Of a stretch of 5,220 nucleotides of DNA, positions 1-5,220 are shown piece by piece. The first letter of the stretch is position 1. Each line of letters opens with the position of its first letter. Origin of the DNA: Terriglobia bacterium (GTDB taxonomy: Bacteria > Acidobacteriota > Terriglobia > UBA7540); contig JASHYZ010000219.1 of assembly GCA_030042795.1 (NCBI GenBank), forward strand, positions 1-5,220, in the 5' to 3' direction. The position numbers and the translations under genes are program-made. The notes under the pieces were generated by a model that saw only the letters and a list, made by a program, of their open reading frames with translations, had not been told where the DNA came from and ran no database searches.

Positions 1-1
1 C

Positions 2-1063
2 CCGCTGGAGCAAGGAATTCCGGATGTGAATGAGCCAAGTACGGGCTACATCTGGGGTGACGTGGCTCGCGCGCACCTCACCCATCGTAACTACGGCGAG
101 TTCGTGGCCAGTGAGTGGTGCAATGACTTCAACCAGTCGCAGTCGCCCCTTAGCGGTACGCCTCGGCCACAGGGCGAGCGCTGTACCAAGGCCTTTATCC
201 ACCCCGGCGAACCCTTACCTGACTATCTCGGCCAGCCGCATGGCTCCGCCAGTCCTTGGCCCTGGCCGGTGCCCATTATCGCGCGCGACGTGCCCACCAA
301 GCCCGAACTGGTGGGCCACTTTGACCCGCGCGCCGCCGACTTCAATCTGTCTTATCCCGACCAGTTTCGCGCCGACGAATTCCTGAATGAGTTTGCGGGA
401 TTCGTCAAAGCGCGCGAAGAGGGAAGGACGTCGGCCGAAATGCCGCAGTTCATTATCCTGCGCCTACCCAACAATCACACGATGGGAACGCGTCCTGGAG
501 GGCCCACTCCGGAAGCCTCCGTGACGGACAATGACCTAGCCGTGGGACGCGTGGTTGATGCCGTCTCGCACAGCCCCTACTGGGGTGACACGGCGTTGTT
601 CATCCTGGAGGATGACGCTCAGGACGGCTCTGACCACGTGGACGCGCACCGCAGTCCAGCGCTTGTCATCAGCAAGTACGCGCCCGGCTCGGCGGAGCAT
701 CCGTTTGTGGATCACCACTTCTACACCACCGTAAACATGATGCGTACCATGGAAGAACTCCTAGGCCTTCCGCCCATGAACAATAATGACGCCTGGGCCG
801 AGCCGATGACGGAACTCTTCAACGGGCCGCCAAGCCAGCCCCCTTTCCACGCCGACGATCGCAACCTGAAAAACGGCCTGATCTACAAGATGAATGCGTA
901 TAATGCTCCGGGCGCCCGCGCATCTGCGCGGCTCGATTTCTCCCACGCCGACGCGGCCGATGCGGCCACGTTGAACGGCATTCTGTGGCGGGAACGCAAG
1001 GGAGACGTTCCCATGCCGTCGCCGAAACATAGTGTGTTCCCGGCGAGCGCAGACGGAGACTAG
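2..1063 (+). CDS. Phosphoesterase / alkaline phosphatase family protein, C-terminal part (5' truncated by window edge)
   Basis: This frame is open from the first bases of the window (reading PLEQGIPD before the GTG at 26) to TAG at 1061-1063. The gene therefore begins upstream, and the GTG at 26 is not a convincing start. The visible 353 residues resemble the C-terminal half of PF04185-type phosphoesterases, the phospholipase C/acid phosphatase-like branch often fused to an N-terminal YncE beta-propeller. Visible landmarks are YIWGDVARAHLTHRNYGEF (about residues 15-35), LPNNHT (nt 464-481), TDND (nt 524-535) and EDDAQDGSDHVDAHR (nt 608-652). The acidic residues, Asn and His in these blocks are the expected metal and phosphate ligands of the alkaline-phosphatase-like fold. 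The C-terminal LNGILWRERKG and PMPSPKHSVF blocks are also typical of the subfamily. Family knowledge suggests an exported metal-dependent phosphoester hydrolase; the substrate cannot be told. The propeller, if present, and any signal peptide would lie outside the window. No frame damage is seen. Confidence 0.85.
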   Translation, partial: PLEQGIPDVNEPSTGYIWGDVARAHLTHRNYGEFVASEWCNDFNQSQSPLSGTPRPQGERCTKAFIHPGEPLPDYLGQPHGSASPWPWPVPIIARDVPTKPELVGHFDPRAADFNLSYPDQFRADEFLNEFAGFVKAREEGRTSAEMPQFIILRLPNNHTMGTRPGGPTPEASVTDNDLAVGRVVDAVSHSPYWGDTALFILEDDAQDGSDHVDAHRSPALVISKYAPGSAEHPFVDHHFYTTVNMMRTMEELLGLPPMNNNDAWAEPMTELFNGPPSQPPFHADDRNLKNGLIYKMNAYNAPGARASARLDFSHADAADAATLNGILWRERKGDVPMPSPKHSVFPASADGD

Positions 1064-1105
1064 CGTGGGACGGACACTAAGCGAGTGTGTTGGCAGGCAA
1101 TAATC

Positions 1106-1123
1106 ACCGCCTTGTACGGCGGT
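1106..1123 (+). terminator. GC-rich hairpin, possible terminator of the phosphoesterase gene
   Basis: ACCGCC (1106-1111) and GGCGGT (1118-1123) form a perfect 6-bp stem around the 6-nt loop TTGTAC. It starts about 43 nt after the phosphoesterase stop codon and is followed by TTACTT, a weak T-rich tail. Position and GC content fit a short intrinsic terminator, but the tail is poor. It could instead be a protein-binding inverted repeat upstream of the receptor promoter; its centre is about 180 bp upstream of the predicted sigma-54 start site, a usual distance for an enhancer-binding activator. Confidence 0.4.
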
Positions 1124-1270
1124 TTACTTCCAGTTGTAATAACGAGCATTATACTGACCTTCTACCAATTTCTGTAATTGACCATTACTGTTTATCATAG
1201 CCTCAGGCATGTCTCAGCAGGTGCTTCCCGATTAACTCGCTTGTTTTCATAGAATAATTACTTCTATATA

Positions 1271-1287
1271 TTGGCACTATAGCTGCT
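1271..1287 (+). promoter_or_regulatory. Sigma-54 (-24/-12) promoter candidate for the receptor gene
   Basis: The sequence TTGGCACTATAGCTGCT matches the sigma-54 consensus YTGGCACG-N4-TTGCW at all but two positions: T replaces G after TGGCAC, and C replaces the first T of TTGC. The diagnostic GG (1273-1274) and GC (1285-1286) dinucleotides are spaced exactly 12 bp apart, first base to first base, as required. If used, transcription would start near 1298 and leave a leader of about 128 nt before the ATG at 1426. Sigma-54 promoters need an enhancer-binding activator acting from upstream; no such gene is in the window. Confidence 0.5.
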
Positions 1288-1376
1288 GGGCAGTGCTGGA
1301 CCGTTTTGTCGGCATGGTGCTCGCCGCCACGGCGCATTGAACTGAGGGGGGACCTCTAGTTCGCAGACCGCCCTCA

Positions 1377-1400
1377 AGTCCATAGTTTAGTCCATAGTTT
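1377..1400 (+). repeat. Perfect 12-bp tandem direct repeat (AGTCCATAGTTT x2)
   Basis: AGTCCATAGTTT occurs twice with no gap (1377-1388 and 1389-1400) and is followed by TATAGAC, which partly echoes the unit. It lies in the presumed leader, ending 14 bases before the Shine-Dalgarno and 25 bases before the start codon. It may be a replication-slippage duplication, or a pair of sites on one face of the helix for a regulatory protein. The sequence alone does not decide this. Confidence 0.8.
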
Positions 1401-1414
1401 TATAGACTCGGAGT

Positions 1415-1420
1415 GAGGGG
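1415..1420 (+). promoter_or_regulatory. Ribosome binding site deciding the ATG at 1426
   Basis: GAGGGG lies 5 bases upstream of the ATG at 1426, and a second weaker GGAG is at 1410-1413. The spacing fits initiation at 1426, and the encoded N-terminus is a textbook signal peptide, which supports this start. Confidence 0.8.
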
Positions 1421-1425
1421 ATCAA

Positions 1426-3156
1426 ATGGAAAAGTTCAAAAAGCCTGTGTTCGTGCTTGTGGTGCTGTTTGCCAGTATAGCGCTTTTGTCTTCATTTGGT
1501 TGGGGGCAGACGGTATATGGATCCATTGCAGGAACTGTGTCGGACGCGAGCGGCGGGGCCGTCCCTGACGTGACGGTCACCCTGACCAACTCCGGTACCG
1601 GCGAAGCGCGCACGATGCAGTCTGATGCAGCCGGTGCCTACACGTTCGTCAACATTCTGCCGGGAAACTATAGGATCGACGCGGAAAAGGCGGGTTTCAA
1701 GCACTTCAAGCGCGAGCCCATCGTCGTGGAGGTGGGAAGCGGATTCAGGGTTGACATTACACTGCAGGTCGGGGCGGTCAACCAGACCGTCGAGGTCACT
1801 GCGCAGACGCCGCTACTGCAAGCTCAGACTTCCGACTTGGGGCAAGTGGTGCAATCCCGTACCGTTACCGAAATGCCCTTGAATGGACGCAACGTTCTTG
1901 CCCTCGTGCAGCTCTCACCAGGCGTTCAGCCGCAAGGTCCGCCATCCGGGGGCAACTCTTCGATGAGCAACCCCGTCGGCGCTAACCCCTTTGCGTCGGG
2001 CGACTTCCAAATCGGTGGGAGCCAGGCCGGTCAAAACGCGATATTTGTGGATGGCGTCCCAACCAATGGCTCCTACTTGAACGTCATCACTATGATACCG
2101 ACGCAGGATGCCATTCAGGAATTCAAAGTGCAGACTAACGCCATGGGACCCGATTTTGGTCGCTTTGCCGGCGGTATCGTCAACATGACCACCAAGTCGG
2201 GCACTAACTCCTGGCACGGTGGCGCCTACGAATTTCTCCGCAACAAGGTTCTTGACGCCAATAACTTTTTCCTGAACGCGGCAGGAGGAAAGGGCGTAGA
2301 CGCTGTGGGTCCCTGGACCCAGAACCAGTTTGGCGCTAACGTGGGCGGGAAAGTTATCAGGGACAAGTTGTTCTTCTTCTCGAGCTACGAGGGCTACCGT
2401 GTGCGATCATCCGCAGCCTTCACCTCGACCGTCCCCACGGCTGCGATGTTGTCGGGTGATTTTACCGCTTTGCCTGCCATTTATGACCCAACCACTAGCG
2501 CCACCACCGGCTCTGGATCCTGTACTGCCCTCGCCACCACGACGACGCCTTGCCGAACACAAGTAGGCCTCGAGCCCGGCGGCAGCGGCACCCCAAATGT
2601 CATTGCCGCGAGCCAAATTAGTACGGCATCTAAAGTCCTTGCGGGTTACTTTCCATCACCGAACAACAGCAACACGGTAAACAACTTTGTAACCTCTTAT
2701 GGCACGGGGGGCGACACCGACCAGATCAACGAGAAGGTCGATTACGATAAAAGTGATAAGCAGAGGATGTTTGCTCGATTCACGTATTATAGGTTGCTGA
2801 ACCTCCGGACAGCCCCTTTCACGATATCTGCACTGACCGTTGCACGGAAAACGTCCATACCAAACAAATCGCTTTGGGCGACACATATACATTGTCACCC
2901 ACCACGATCCTGGATTTGCACCTTGGCTACACCCGTTACGATTACGTGCGCACTCCGCTCACCGCCGGATTCTCAATGGCCTCGCTGGGGGGGGCATGGG
3001 GCAGCTATCAGTTCAACTCCACTCCCTTGCCGGTGGCTTGCGTATCGCAGAACACGGGTGATGAGTTTTATGGCGGTGGTTTTTGTTCCGATGGAACAGG
3101 GAGCGAGATTGGCGCCGGTGACGACACTTGGAGCTTCACCCCCAGCCTCACCATAA
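1426..3156 (+). CDS. TonB-dependent receptor, N-terminal segment (signal peptide, regulatory-like domain, plug, first barrel part)
   Basis: Residues 1-28 form a signal peptide: basic MEKFKK, hydrophobic core VFVLVVLFASIALL, likely cleavage near WGQ-TV. Residues about 30-115 (SIAGTVSDASGGAVPDVTVTL, DAAGAYTFVNILPGNYRI, GFKHFKRE) are a carboxypeptidase-regulatory-like beta-sandwich (PF13620 type). Residues about 118-260 are the plug, with MPLNGRN at 150-156, VQLSPGV at 161-167, IFVDGVPTNGSY near 206-217 and GGIVNMTTKSGTNSWHGGAYEF near 249-270. The barrel then begins, with KLFFFSSYEGYR at 314-325 and KVDYDKSDKQRMFARFTYY at 437-455. True receptor sequence ends at about residue 465 (nt 2820). The remaining 111 residues to the stop at 3156 are low-plausibility sequence rich in Arg, Pro, Cys and Trp (for example THIHCHPPRSWIC), with no receptor motifs. 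They are the out-of-frame tail. The truncated 576-residue product would lack most of the barrel and should not insert as a working receptor. Confidence 0.88.
   Translation: MEKFKKPVFVLVVLFASIALLSSFGWGQTVYGSIAGTVSDASGGAVPDVTVTLTNSGTGEARTMQSDAAGAYTFVNILPGNYRIDAEKAGFKHFKREPIVVEVGSGFRVDITLQVGAVNQTVEVTAQTPLLQAQTSDLGQVVQSRTVTEMPLNGRNVLALVQLSPGVQPQGPPSGGNSSMSNPVGANPFASGDFQIGGSQAGQNAIFVDGVPTNGSYLNVITMIPTQDAIQEFKVQTNAMGPDFGRFAGGIVNMTTKSGTNSWHGGAYEFLRNKVLDANNFFLNAAGGKGVDAVGPWTQNQFGANVGGKVIRDKLFFFSSYEGYRVRSSAAFTSTVPTAAMLSGDFTALPAIYDPTTSATTGSGSCTALATTTTPCRTQVGLEPGGSGTPNVIAASQISTASKVLAGYFPSPNNSNTVNNFVTSYGTGGDTDQINEKVDYDKSDKQRMFARFTYYRLLNLRTAPFTISALTVARKTSIPNKSLWATHIHCHPPRSWICTLATPVTITCALRSPPDSQWPRWGGHGAAISSTPLPCRWLAYRRTRVMSFMAVVFVPMEQGARLAPVTTLGASPPASP
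2814..2820 (+). other. Frame-change site: slippery-like heptamer C_CCT_TTC
   Basis: The incoming frame reads GCC CCT TTC. With the preceding C at 2814 this is C_CCT_TTC, a formal X_XXY_YYZ heptamer. A -1 slip gives CCC TTT and then CAC, which enters the frame carrying the rest of the barrel. The same C4T3 run is also a natural place for loss of one base; restoring one C would give GCC CCC TTT CAC and a continuous gene. The junction is placed here because frame 1 is receptor-like up to RTAPF, while the other frame has a stop at 2790-2792 and becomes receptor-like from HDICTDRC. Downstream only a weak 4-bp hairpin (CCGT-TGC-ACGG, 2837-2847) is visible. Confidence 0.7.
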
Positions 3157-5045
3157 TCAAGGGAGCCCATACCCTCAAGATGGGTTATGAATTCCGCCTT
3201 TTGCGAAACAACTACTACCAAACCAACCAACCCACCGGCTCGTACAATTTCGACCGTTACGCTACAGCAGCGAATCCGTTAGCTTCCAGTGTTACCACGG
3301 GGAACGGGTTTGCTTCCTTTCTCCTCGGGTACGGCTCCAATTCCAATAGCGGTGACGTCGTTACACCTTCACAAATGGCGAACCAGATTTTCTACAACGC
3401 CCTGTATATTGGCGACACATTCCAAGCCACTCATAAGTTGACTCTGAATTTGGGACTTCGCTACGACTTACAGGGGAATTGGACGGAGCGTTTCAATCGG
3501 ATTCTCGATTGGGAGCCGAATGCGGCCAGTCCCTTGGCGGGTGTGACCAACCCAACGAATGGGGTGACGACCCCTAGCGGACTCAAGGGCGCCTTTGCTC
3601 TGGTGGATACTCCGGCAAATCCGAATCGGACCGAAGAGAATATGCCTTTGACCGAATTCAACCCTCGCATCGGCTTCGCCTATCGGTTAAACGACAAAAC
3701 AGTCATCCGGAGCGGGTACGGGATCTTCTACCTGCCTGACGATGTCTCATGGAATAACGCTCCCCATAACCTGTTCATTAATACGTACACCACGCCATGG
3801 CTGACCACCGTGGCCAACCTAAATGTCGTTCCGCTCAACACCTTCAACGCGCCCTTCCCTACTGGCATCACTCAGCCACCGGGACGGAACCAGGCTTTCA
3901 TCAACACGGATGCCAATGGGCCCAGTGCGCCGGTTTCCAACAATCCCCCTGCTTACTCGCAGGAGTGGAACTTCAACATTCAGCGCCAGCTTGCCGAAGG
4001 CACCCTGCTTGACGTCGCCTATGCCGGATCCAAGGGTACGCACTTGCCCATGCATAGCCAGGACGTCGACCAGTTGCCCGACGCGGATCTCCCGGGCGGA
4101 TCGGCGGGCTATACCTCCGCTCAACTCTTGGCTCAGGTTGCCAATCCGTTCTATGGGTTGGTTCAGGGAAATTTGACCGGTCCGACAGTAGCCGCGGCAC
4201 AATTGTTGCTGCCTTATCCCCAGTACTCCGATGTCTCACTCGCCGAACCCAACGACCGCGATTCCATCTACCACTCCTTTCAACTGAAACTTGACAAACG
4301 CTTTTCCCATGGCGGGACTATAATGGCCAGTTACACGATTTCCAAGCTCATCAGCGATACGAACAATGAAATCAACTGGCTGGGAGACGCGGCACCGTCC
4401 TGGGGTGATATCGACGCTTATAACCTCCACAACGAGAGAAGCCTGGATGGGTTTGATGTTCCCCAACGCTTTGTCCTCGGCTATGTGTTGGATTTGCCCT
4501 TTGGCCAAGGCAAGAAGTACCTCAGCGGTCTGTCTCCCGTTGTCAACAAGCTCGTCGGAGGCTGGGGGATCGATGGTATAGCCACCTTCCAGAGCGGCTT
4601 CCCGCTGAACATCGGGGGAGGCAGCAATGCTCTTTGCAATCTTGGTATCCCTGAAGCCGGAGGCTGCCGGGTGACGCGAACTGGCCCTGACTCGTTAACC
4701 TCTGGAAGCACTACCGATCGGCTTGACGAATGGTTCAATACCTCGACGTTTACTAACACGACCACCCTCACTCGTGGCAACGATTCTCGCACTGAGCCTG
4801 ACATACGCGAGGATGGGGAAAAGAACCTGGACTTTGCGGCCTTCAAGAACACAAGGTTCGGCCCTGATGACAAACTTGGTCTTGAGTTCCGCACGGAGTT
4901 TTTCAACTTCTTGAACCACCCGCAGTTCTCGGCACCTAACACGAGTTGCTGCACATCATACGCGAACGGCGGTACCTTTGGCGTGGTCAGTTTGCAGTAC
5001 AACCTGCCACGCCTTATCCAGTTCAGTCTGAGGTTCACCTTCTAA
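2874..5045 (+). CDS. TonB-dependent receptor, C-terminal beta-barrel segment (other frame)
   Basis: This frame is open from 2793, just after a TAG at 2790-2792; the TTG at 2874 is only the first formal start codon. It has no Shine-Dalgarno, so independent translation is unlikely. From about 2820 the peptide continues the upstream receptor: HDICTDRCTEN, LGDTYTLSPTTILDLHLGYTRYDY, HTLKMGYEFR (restored residues 582-591), TLNLGLRYDL, FNPRIGFAYRL (near 745-755), EWNFNIQRQL (near 848-857), GSKGTHLP (868-875), DVPQRFVLGYVLDLPFGQGKK, GGWGIDGIATFQSGFP, EFRTEFFNFLNHPQFSAPN and the end IQFSLRFTF. Alternating hydrophobic and polar strands, with aromatic girdles and a C-terminal Phe, are typical of outer-membrane barrels recognised by the BAM complex. 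This segment carries no signal peptide and no plug, so on its own it would not reach the outer membrane. Its function depends on joining to the upstream frame. Confidence 0.85.
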   Translation: MGDTYTLSPTTILDLHLGYTRYDYVRTPLTAGFSMASLGGAWGSYQFNSTPLPVACVSQNTGDEFYGGGFCSDGTGSEIGAGDDTWSFTPSLTIIKGAHTLKMGYEFRLLRNNYYQTNQPTGSYNFDRYATAANPLASSVTTGNGFASFLLGYGSNSNSGDVVTPSQMANQIFYNALYIGDTFQATHKLTLNLGLRYDLQGNWTERFNRILDWEPNAASPLAGVTNPTNGVTTPSGLKGAFALVDTPANPNRTEENMPLTEFNPRIGFAYRLNDKTVIRSGYGIFYLPDDVSWNNAPHNLFINTYTTPWLTTVANLNVVPLNTFNAPFPTGITQPPGRNQAFINTDANGPSAPVSNNPPAYSQEWNFNIQRQLAEGTLLDVAYAGSKGTHLPMHSQDVDQLPDADLPGGSAGYTSAQLLAQVANPFYGLVQGNLTGPTVAAAQLLLPYPQYSDVSLAEPNDRDSIYHSFQLKLDKRFSHGGTIMASYTISKLISDTNNEINWLGDAAPSWGDIDAYNLHNERSLDGFDVPQRFVLGYVLDLPFGQGKKYLSGLSPVVNKLVGGWGIDGIATFQSGFPLNIGGGSNALCNLGIPEAGGCRVTRTGPDSLTSGSTTDRLDEWFNTSTFTNTTTLTRGNDSRTEPDIREDGEKNLDFAAFKNTRFGPDDKLGLEFRTEFFNFLNHPQFSAPNTSCCTSYANGGTFGVVSLQYNLPRLIQFSLRFTF
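2987..2994 (+). repeat. G8 homopolymer inside the receptor barrel
   Basis: Eight consecutive G residues encode the end of Leu, Gly-Gly and the start of Ala in SLGGAWG of the C-terminal segment. The tract sits in frame with receptor-like sequence on both sides, so it is not the cause of the frame change at 2820. It is nonetheless a position prone to slippage in the cell and to sequencing error. Confidence 0.9.
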
Positions 5046-5062
5046 AGTCCCCATGGGGGCTT
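5045..5062 (+). other. Hairpin overlapping the receptor stop codon
   Basis: AAGTCCC (5045-5051) pairs with GGGGCTT (5056-5062), including one G-T wobble, around the loop CATG. The core CCCCATGGGG is a perfect palindrome. The stem begins on the last base of the TAA stop at 5043-5045. It may stabilise the 3' end of the message or simply be a small palindrome; it has no T tail. Confidence 0.5.
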
Positions 5063-5074
5063 AGAGTACTTTCG

Positions 5075-5139
5075 GGGCGCGCAACCCACCATCCTGCTGG
5101 TGAAGGCGAAGGCAGGGGTTGCGCGCCCTCCTTATTTCC
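5075..5139 (+). terminator. Long-stem terminator-like structure after the receptor gene
   Basis: GGGCGCGCAACCC (5075-5087) is perfectly complementary to GGGTTGCGCGCCC (5116-5128), a 13-bp very GC-rich stem starting about 30 nt after the stop codon. The 28-nt loop can fold an inner hairpin, ACCA-TCCTGC-TGGT (5088-5101). The stem is followed by TCCTTATTTCC, a moderate T-rich tail. Position and strength fit an intrinsic terminator for the receptor transcript, although the loop is longer than usual and the T tract is interrupted. It may also act as a 3'-end stabiliser. Confidence 0.6.
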
Positions 5140-5220
5140 GCTGGACGCCCTCCTGCGAGGAGCTTCGCTGAGTCCTTGGCGCCAGGCGCCACTCGTCGGG
5201 TCGTGCTGGGTTGTACTACT
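5140..5220. other. GC-rich non-coding tail with small inverted repeats
   Basis: No reading frame with a start and ribosome site is seen before the window ends. Two short perfect hairpins are present: CTCCT-GCG-AGGAG (5150-5162) and TGGCG-CCAGG-CGCCA (5177-5191). The second contains GGCGCC twice, separated by one A (5178-5183 and 5185-5190). Their role is unknown; they may belong to the control region of a gene beyond the window. Confidence 0.5.

Larger units (their letters stand above)
1064..1425. other. Intergenic region with AT-rich island and leader of the receptor gene
   Basis: No convincing gene is present. The part from about 1125 to 1280 is clearly richer in A and T than the flanking genes, as expected for a promoter region. 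In order it holds a 5-bp inverted repeat (ACACT/AGTGT, 1074-1088), a GC-rich hairpin (1106-1123), the AT-rich stretch, a sigma-54-like promoter (1271-1287), a 5-bp hairpin CGCCG-CCA-CGGCG (1322-1334), a 12-bp tandem repeat (1377-1400) and a Shine-Dalgarno sequence (1415-1420). A weak sigma-70-like pair, TTGTTT at 1241-1246 and TATATA at 1265-1270 with an 18-bp spacer, overlaps the start of the sigma-54 site and cannot be excluded. An 8-codon ATG frame at 1314-1340 has no Shine-Dalgarno and is not called as a gene. Confidence 0.7.
1426..5045 (+). pseudogene. Oar-like TonB-dependent receptor gene, interrupted by one -1 frame change (whole locus)
   Basis: Two overlapping frames together encode one TonB-dependent outer-membrane receptor of the Oar type: signal peptide, carboxypeptidase-regulatory-like domain, plug, long beta-barrel. 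Joining frame 1 up to the TTC at 2818-2820 (residue 465) with the -1 frame from CAC at 2820 gives about 1206 residues with no other interruption, within the usual 1000-1250 range of the family. The junction reads TAPF then HDICTDRCTEN and LGDTYTLSPTT, a sensible continuation of a barrel. Such receptors take up large or scarce substrates across the outer membrane with TonB-ExbB-ExbD energy; the substrate cannot be predicted. No SusD-like partner or other transport gene lies nearby. The locus may be a real pseudogene, a sequencing or assembly indel in an intact gene, or, less likely, a gene read by programmed frameshifting. The absence of any other lesion argues against an old, decaying gene. 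Confidence 0.8.

Noticed and set aside
26..28. GTG as the true start of the phosphoesterase
   Set aside because: The frame is already open to the window edge, the reading before the GTG is plausible, no Shine-Dalgarno precedes it, and the family is much longer at its N-terminus.
30..386. 118-codon plus-strand frame over the phosphoesterase
   Set aside because: It is a shadow in another frame of the phosphoesterase; the peptide is Ser-, Pro- and Arg-rich with no motif.
1134..1155. Sigma-70 promoter TTGTAA with TATACT
   Set aside because: The spacer is only 10 bp, far from the 16-18 bp needed; no good -35 is found at the proper distance from TATACT.
1314..1340. 8-codon leader peptide (MVLAATAH) in the receptor leader
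   Set aside because: There is no ribosome binding site and no attenuation-like codon run; an ATG frame this short is expected by chance.
2874..2876. TTG as an independent start making a separate second gene
   Set aside because: There is no Shine-Dalgarno, no signal peptide, and the homologous sequence continues upstream of it to about 2820.
2987..2994. The G8 run as the cause of the receptor frame change
   Set aside because: Receptor-like sequence (LGDTYTLSPTT, LHLGYTRYDY) is already in the downstream frame before this run, so the switch must be upstream, near 2820.
3819..4202. Minus-strand and plus-strand alternative frames of about 120 codons in the barrel
   Set aside because: They overlap conserved barrel sequence such as EWNFNIQRQL and GSKGTHLP; their translations are Arg- and Pro-rich, as expected of out-of-frame GC-rich DNA.
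4481..5038. 185-codon open frame on the minus strand
   Set aside because: It lies wholly inside the receptor barrel on the opposite strand, the encoded peptide shows no recognisable domain, and the plus strand here encodes clear receptor motifs.

Overview
The window looks like chromosomal DNA from an acidobacterium (phylum Acidobacteriota). This is inferred from two protein types, not from a marker gene. The first is an Oar-like outer-membrane TonB-dependent receptor: an N-terminal carboxypeptidase-regulatory-like domain, then a plug with the signature MPLNGRN, then a very long beta-barrel. These are strongly expanded in Acidobacteriota. The second is the C-terminal part of a PF04185-type phosphoesterase of the kind often annotated as 'bifunctional YncE/alkaline phosphatase family protein'. 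Base composition is moderately GC-rich in the genes, with one clearly AT-rich intergenic stretch. I see no rRNA, tRNA, CRISPR array, insertion sequence or prophage gene.

Layout. (1) Positions 2-1063, + strand: 3' part of the phosphoesterase gene; its start lies upstream of the window. (2) Positions 1064-1425: 362 bp intergenic region. It holds a small hairpin after the stop, a GC-rich hairpin that may terminate the phosphoesterase transcript, an AT-rich island, a good match to a sigma-54 (-24/-12) promoter, a roughly 128-nt leader, a perfect 12-bp tandem repeat and a Shine-Dalgarno sequence. (3) Positions 1426-5045, + strand: one TonB-dependent receptor gene broken into two reading frames. 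Signal peptide, regulatory-like domain, plug and first barrel part are in one frame up to about 2820. The rest of the barrel, ending in a C-terminal phenylalanine, continues in the -1 frame to 5045. Joined, they give about 1206 residues, a normal length for the family. (4) Positions 5046-5220: no gene; a hairpin beside the stop codon, a perfect 13-bp terminator-like stem, then further small hairpins.

The most interesting point is that the receptor's frame change falls exactly on CCCCTTTC. Read in the incoming frame this is C_CCT_TTC, a formal match to the X_XXY_YYZ slippery heptamer, and a -1 slip there enters precisely the frame that encodes the rest of the barrel. A single-base loss in the C4T3 run (mutation, or sequencing/assembly error) is the simpler explanation. 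I see no strong downstream structure or internal Shine-Dalgarno that would favour programmed frameshifting. The two genes are in the same direction but appear to be separate transcription units. A functional link between them is not supported beyond both products probably being exported to the cell envelope.
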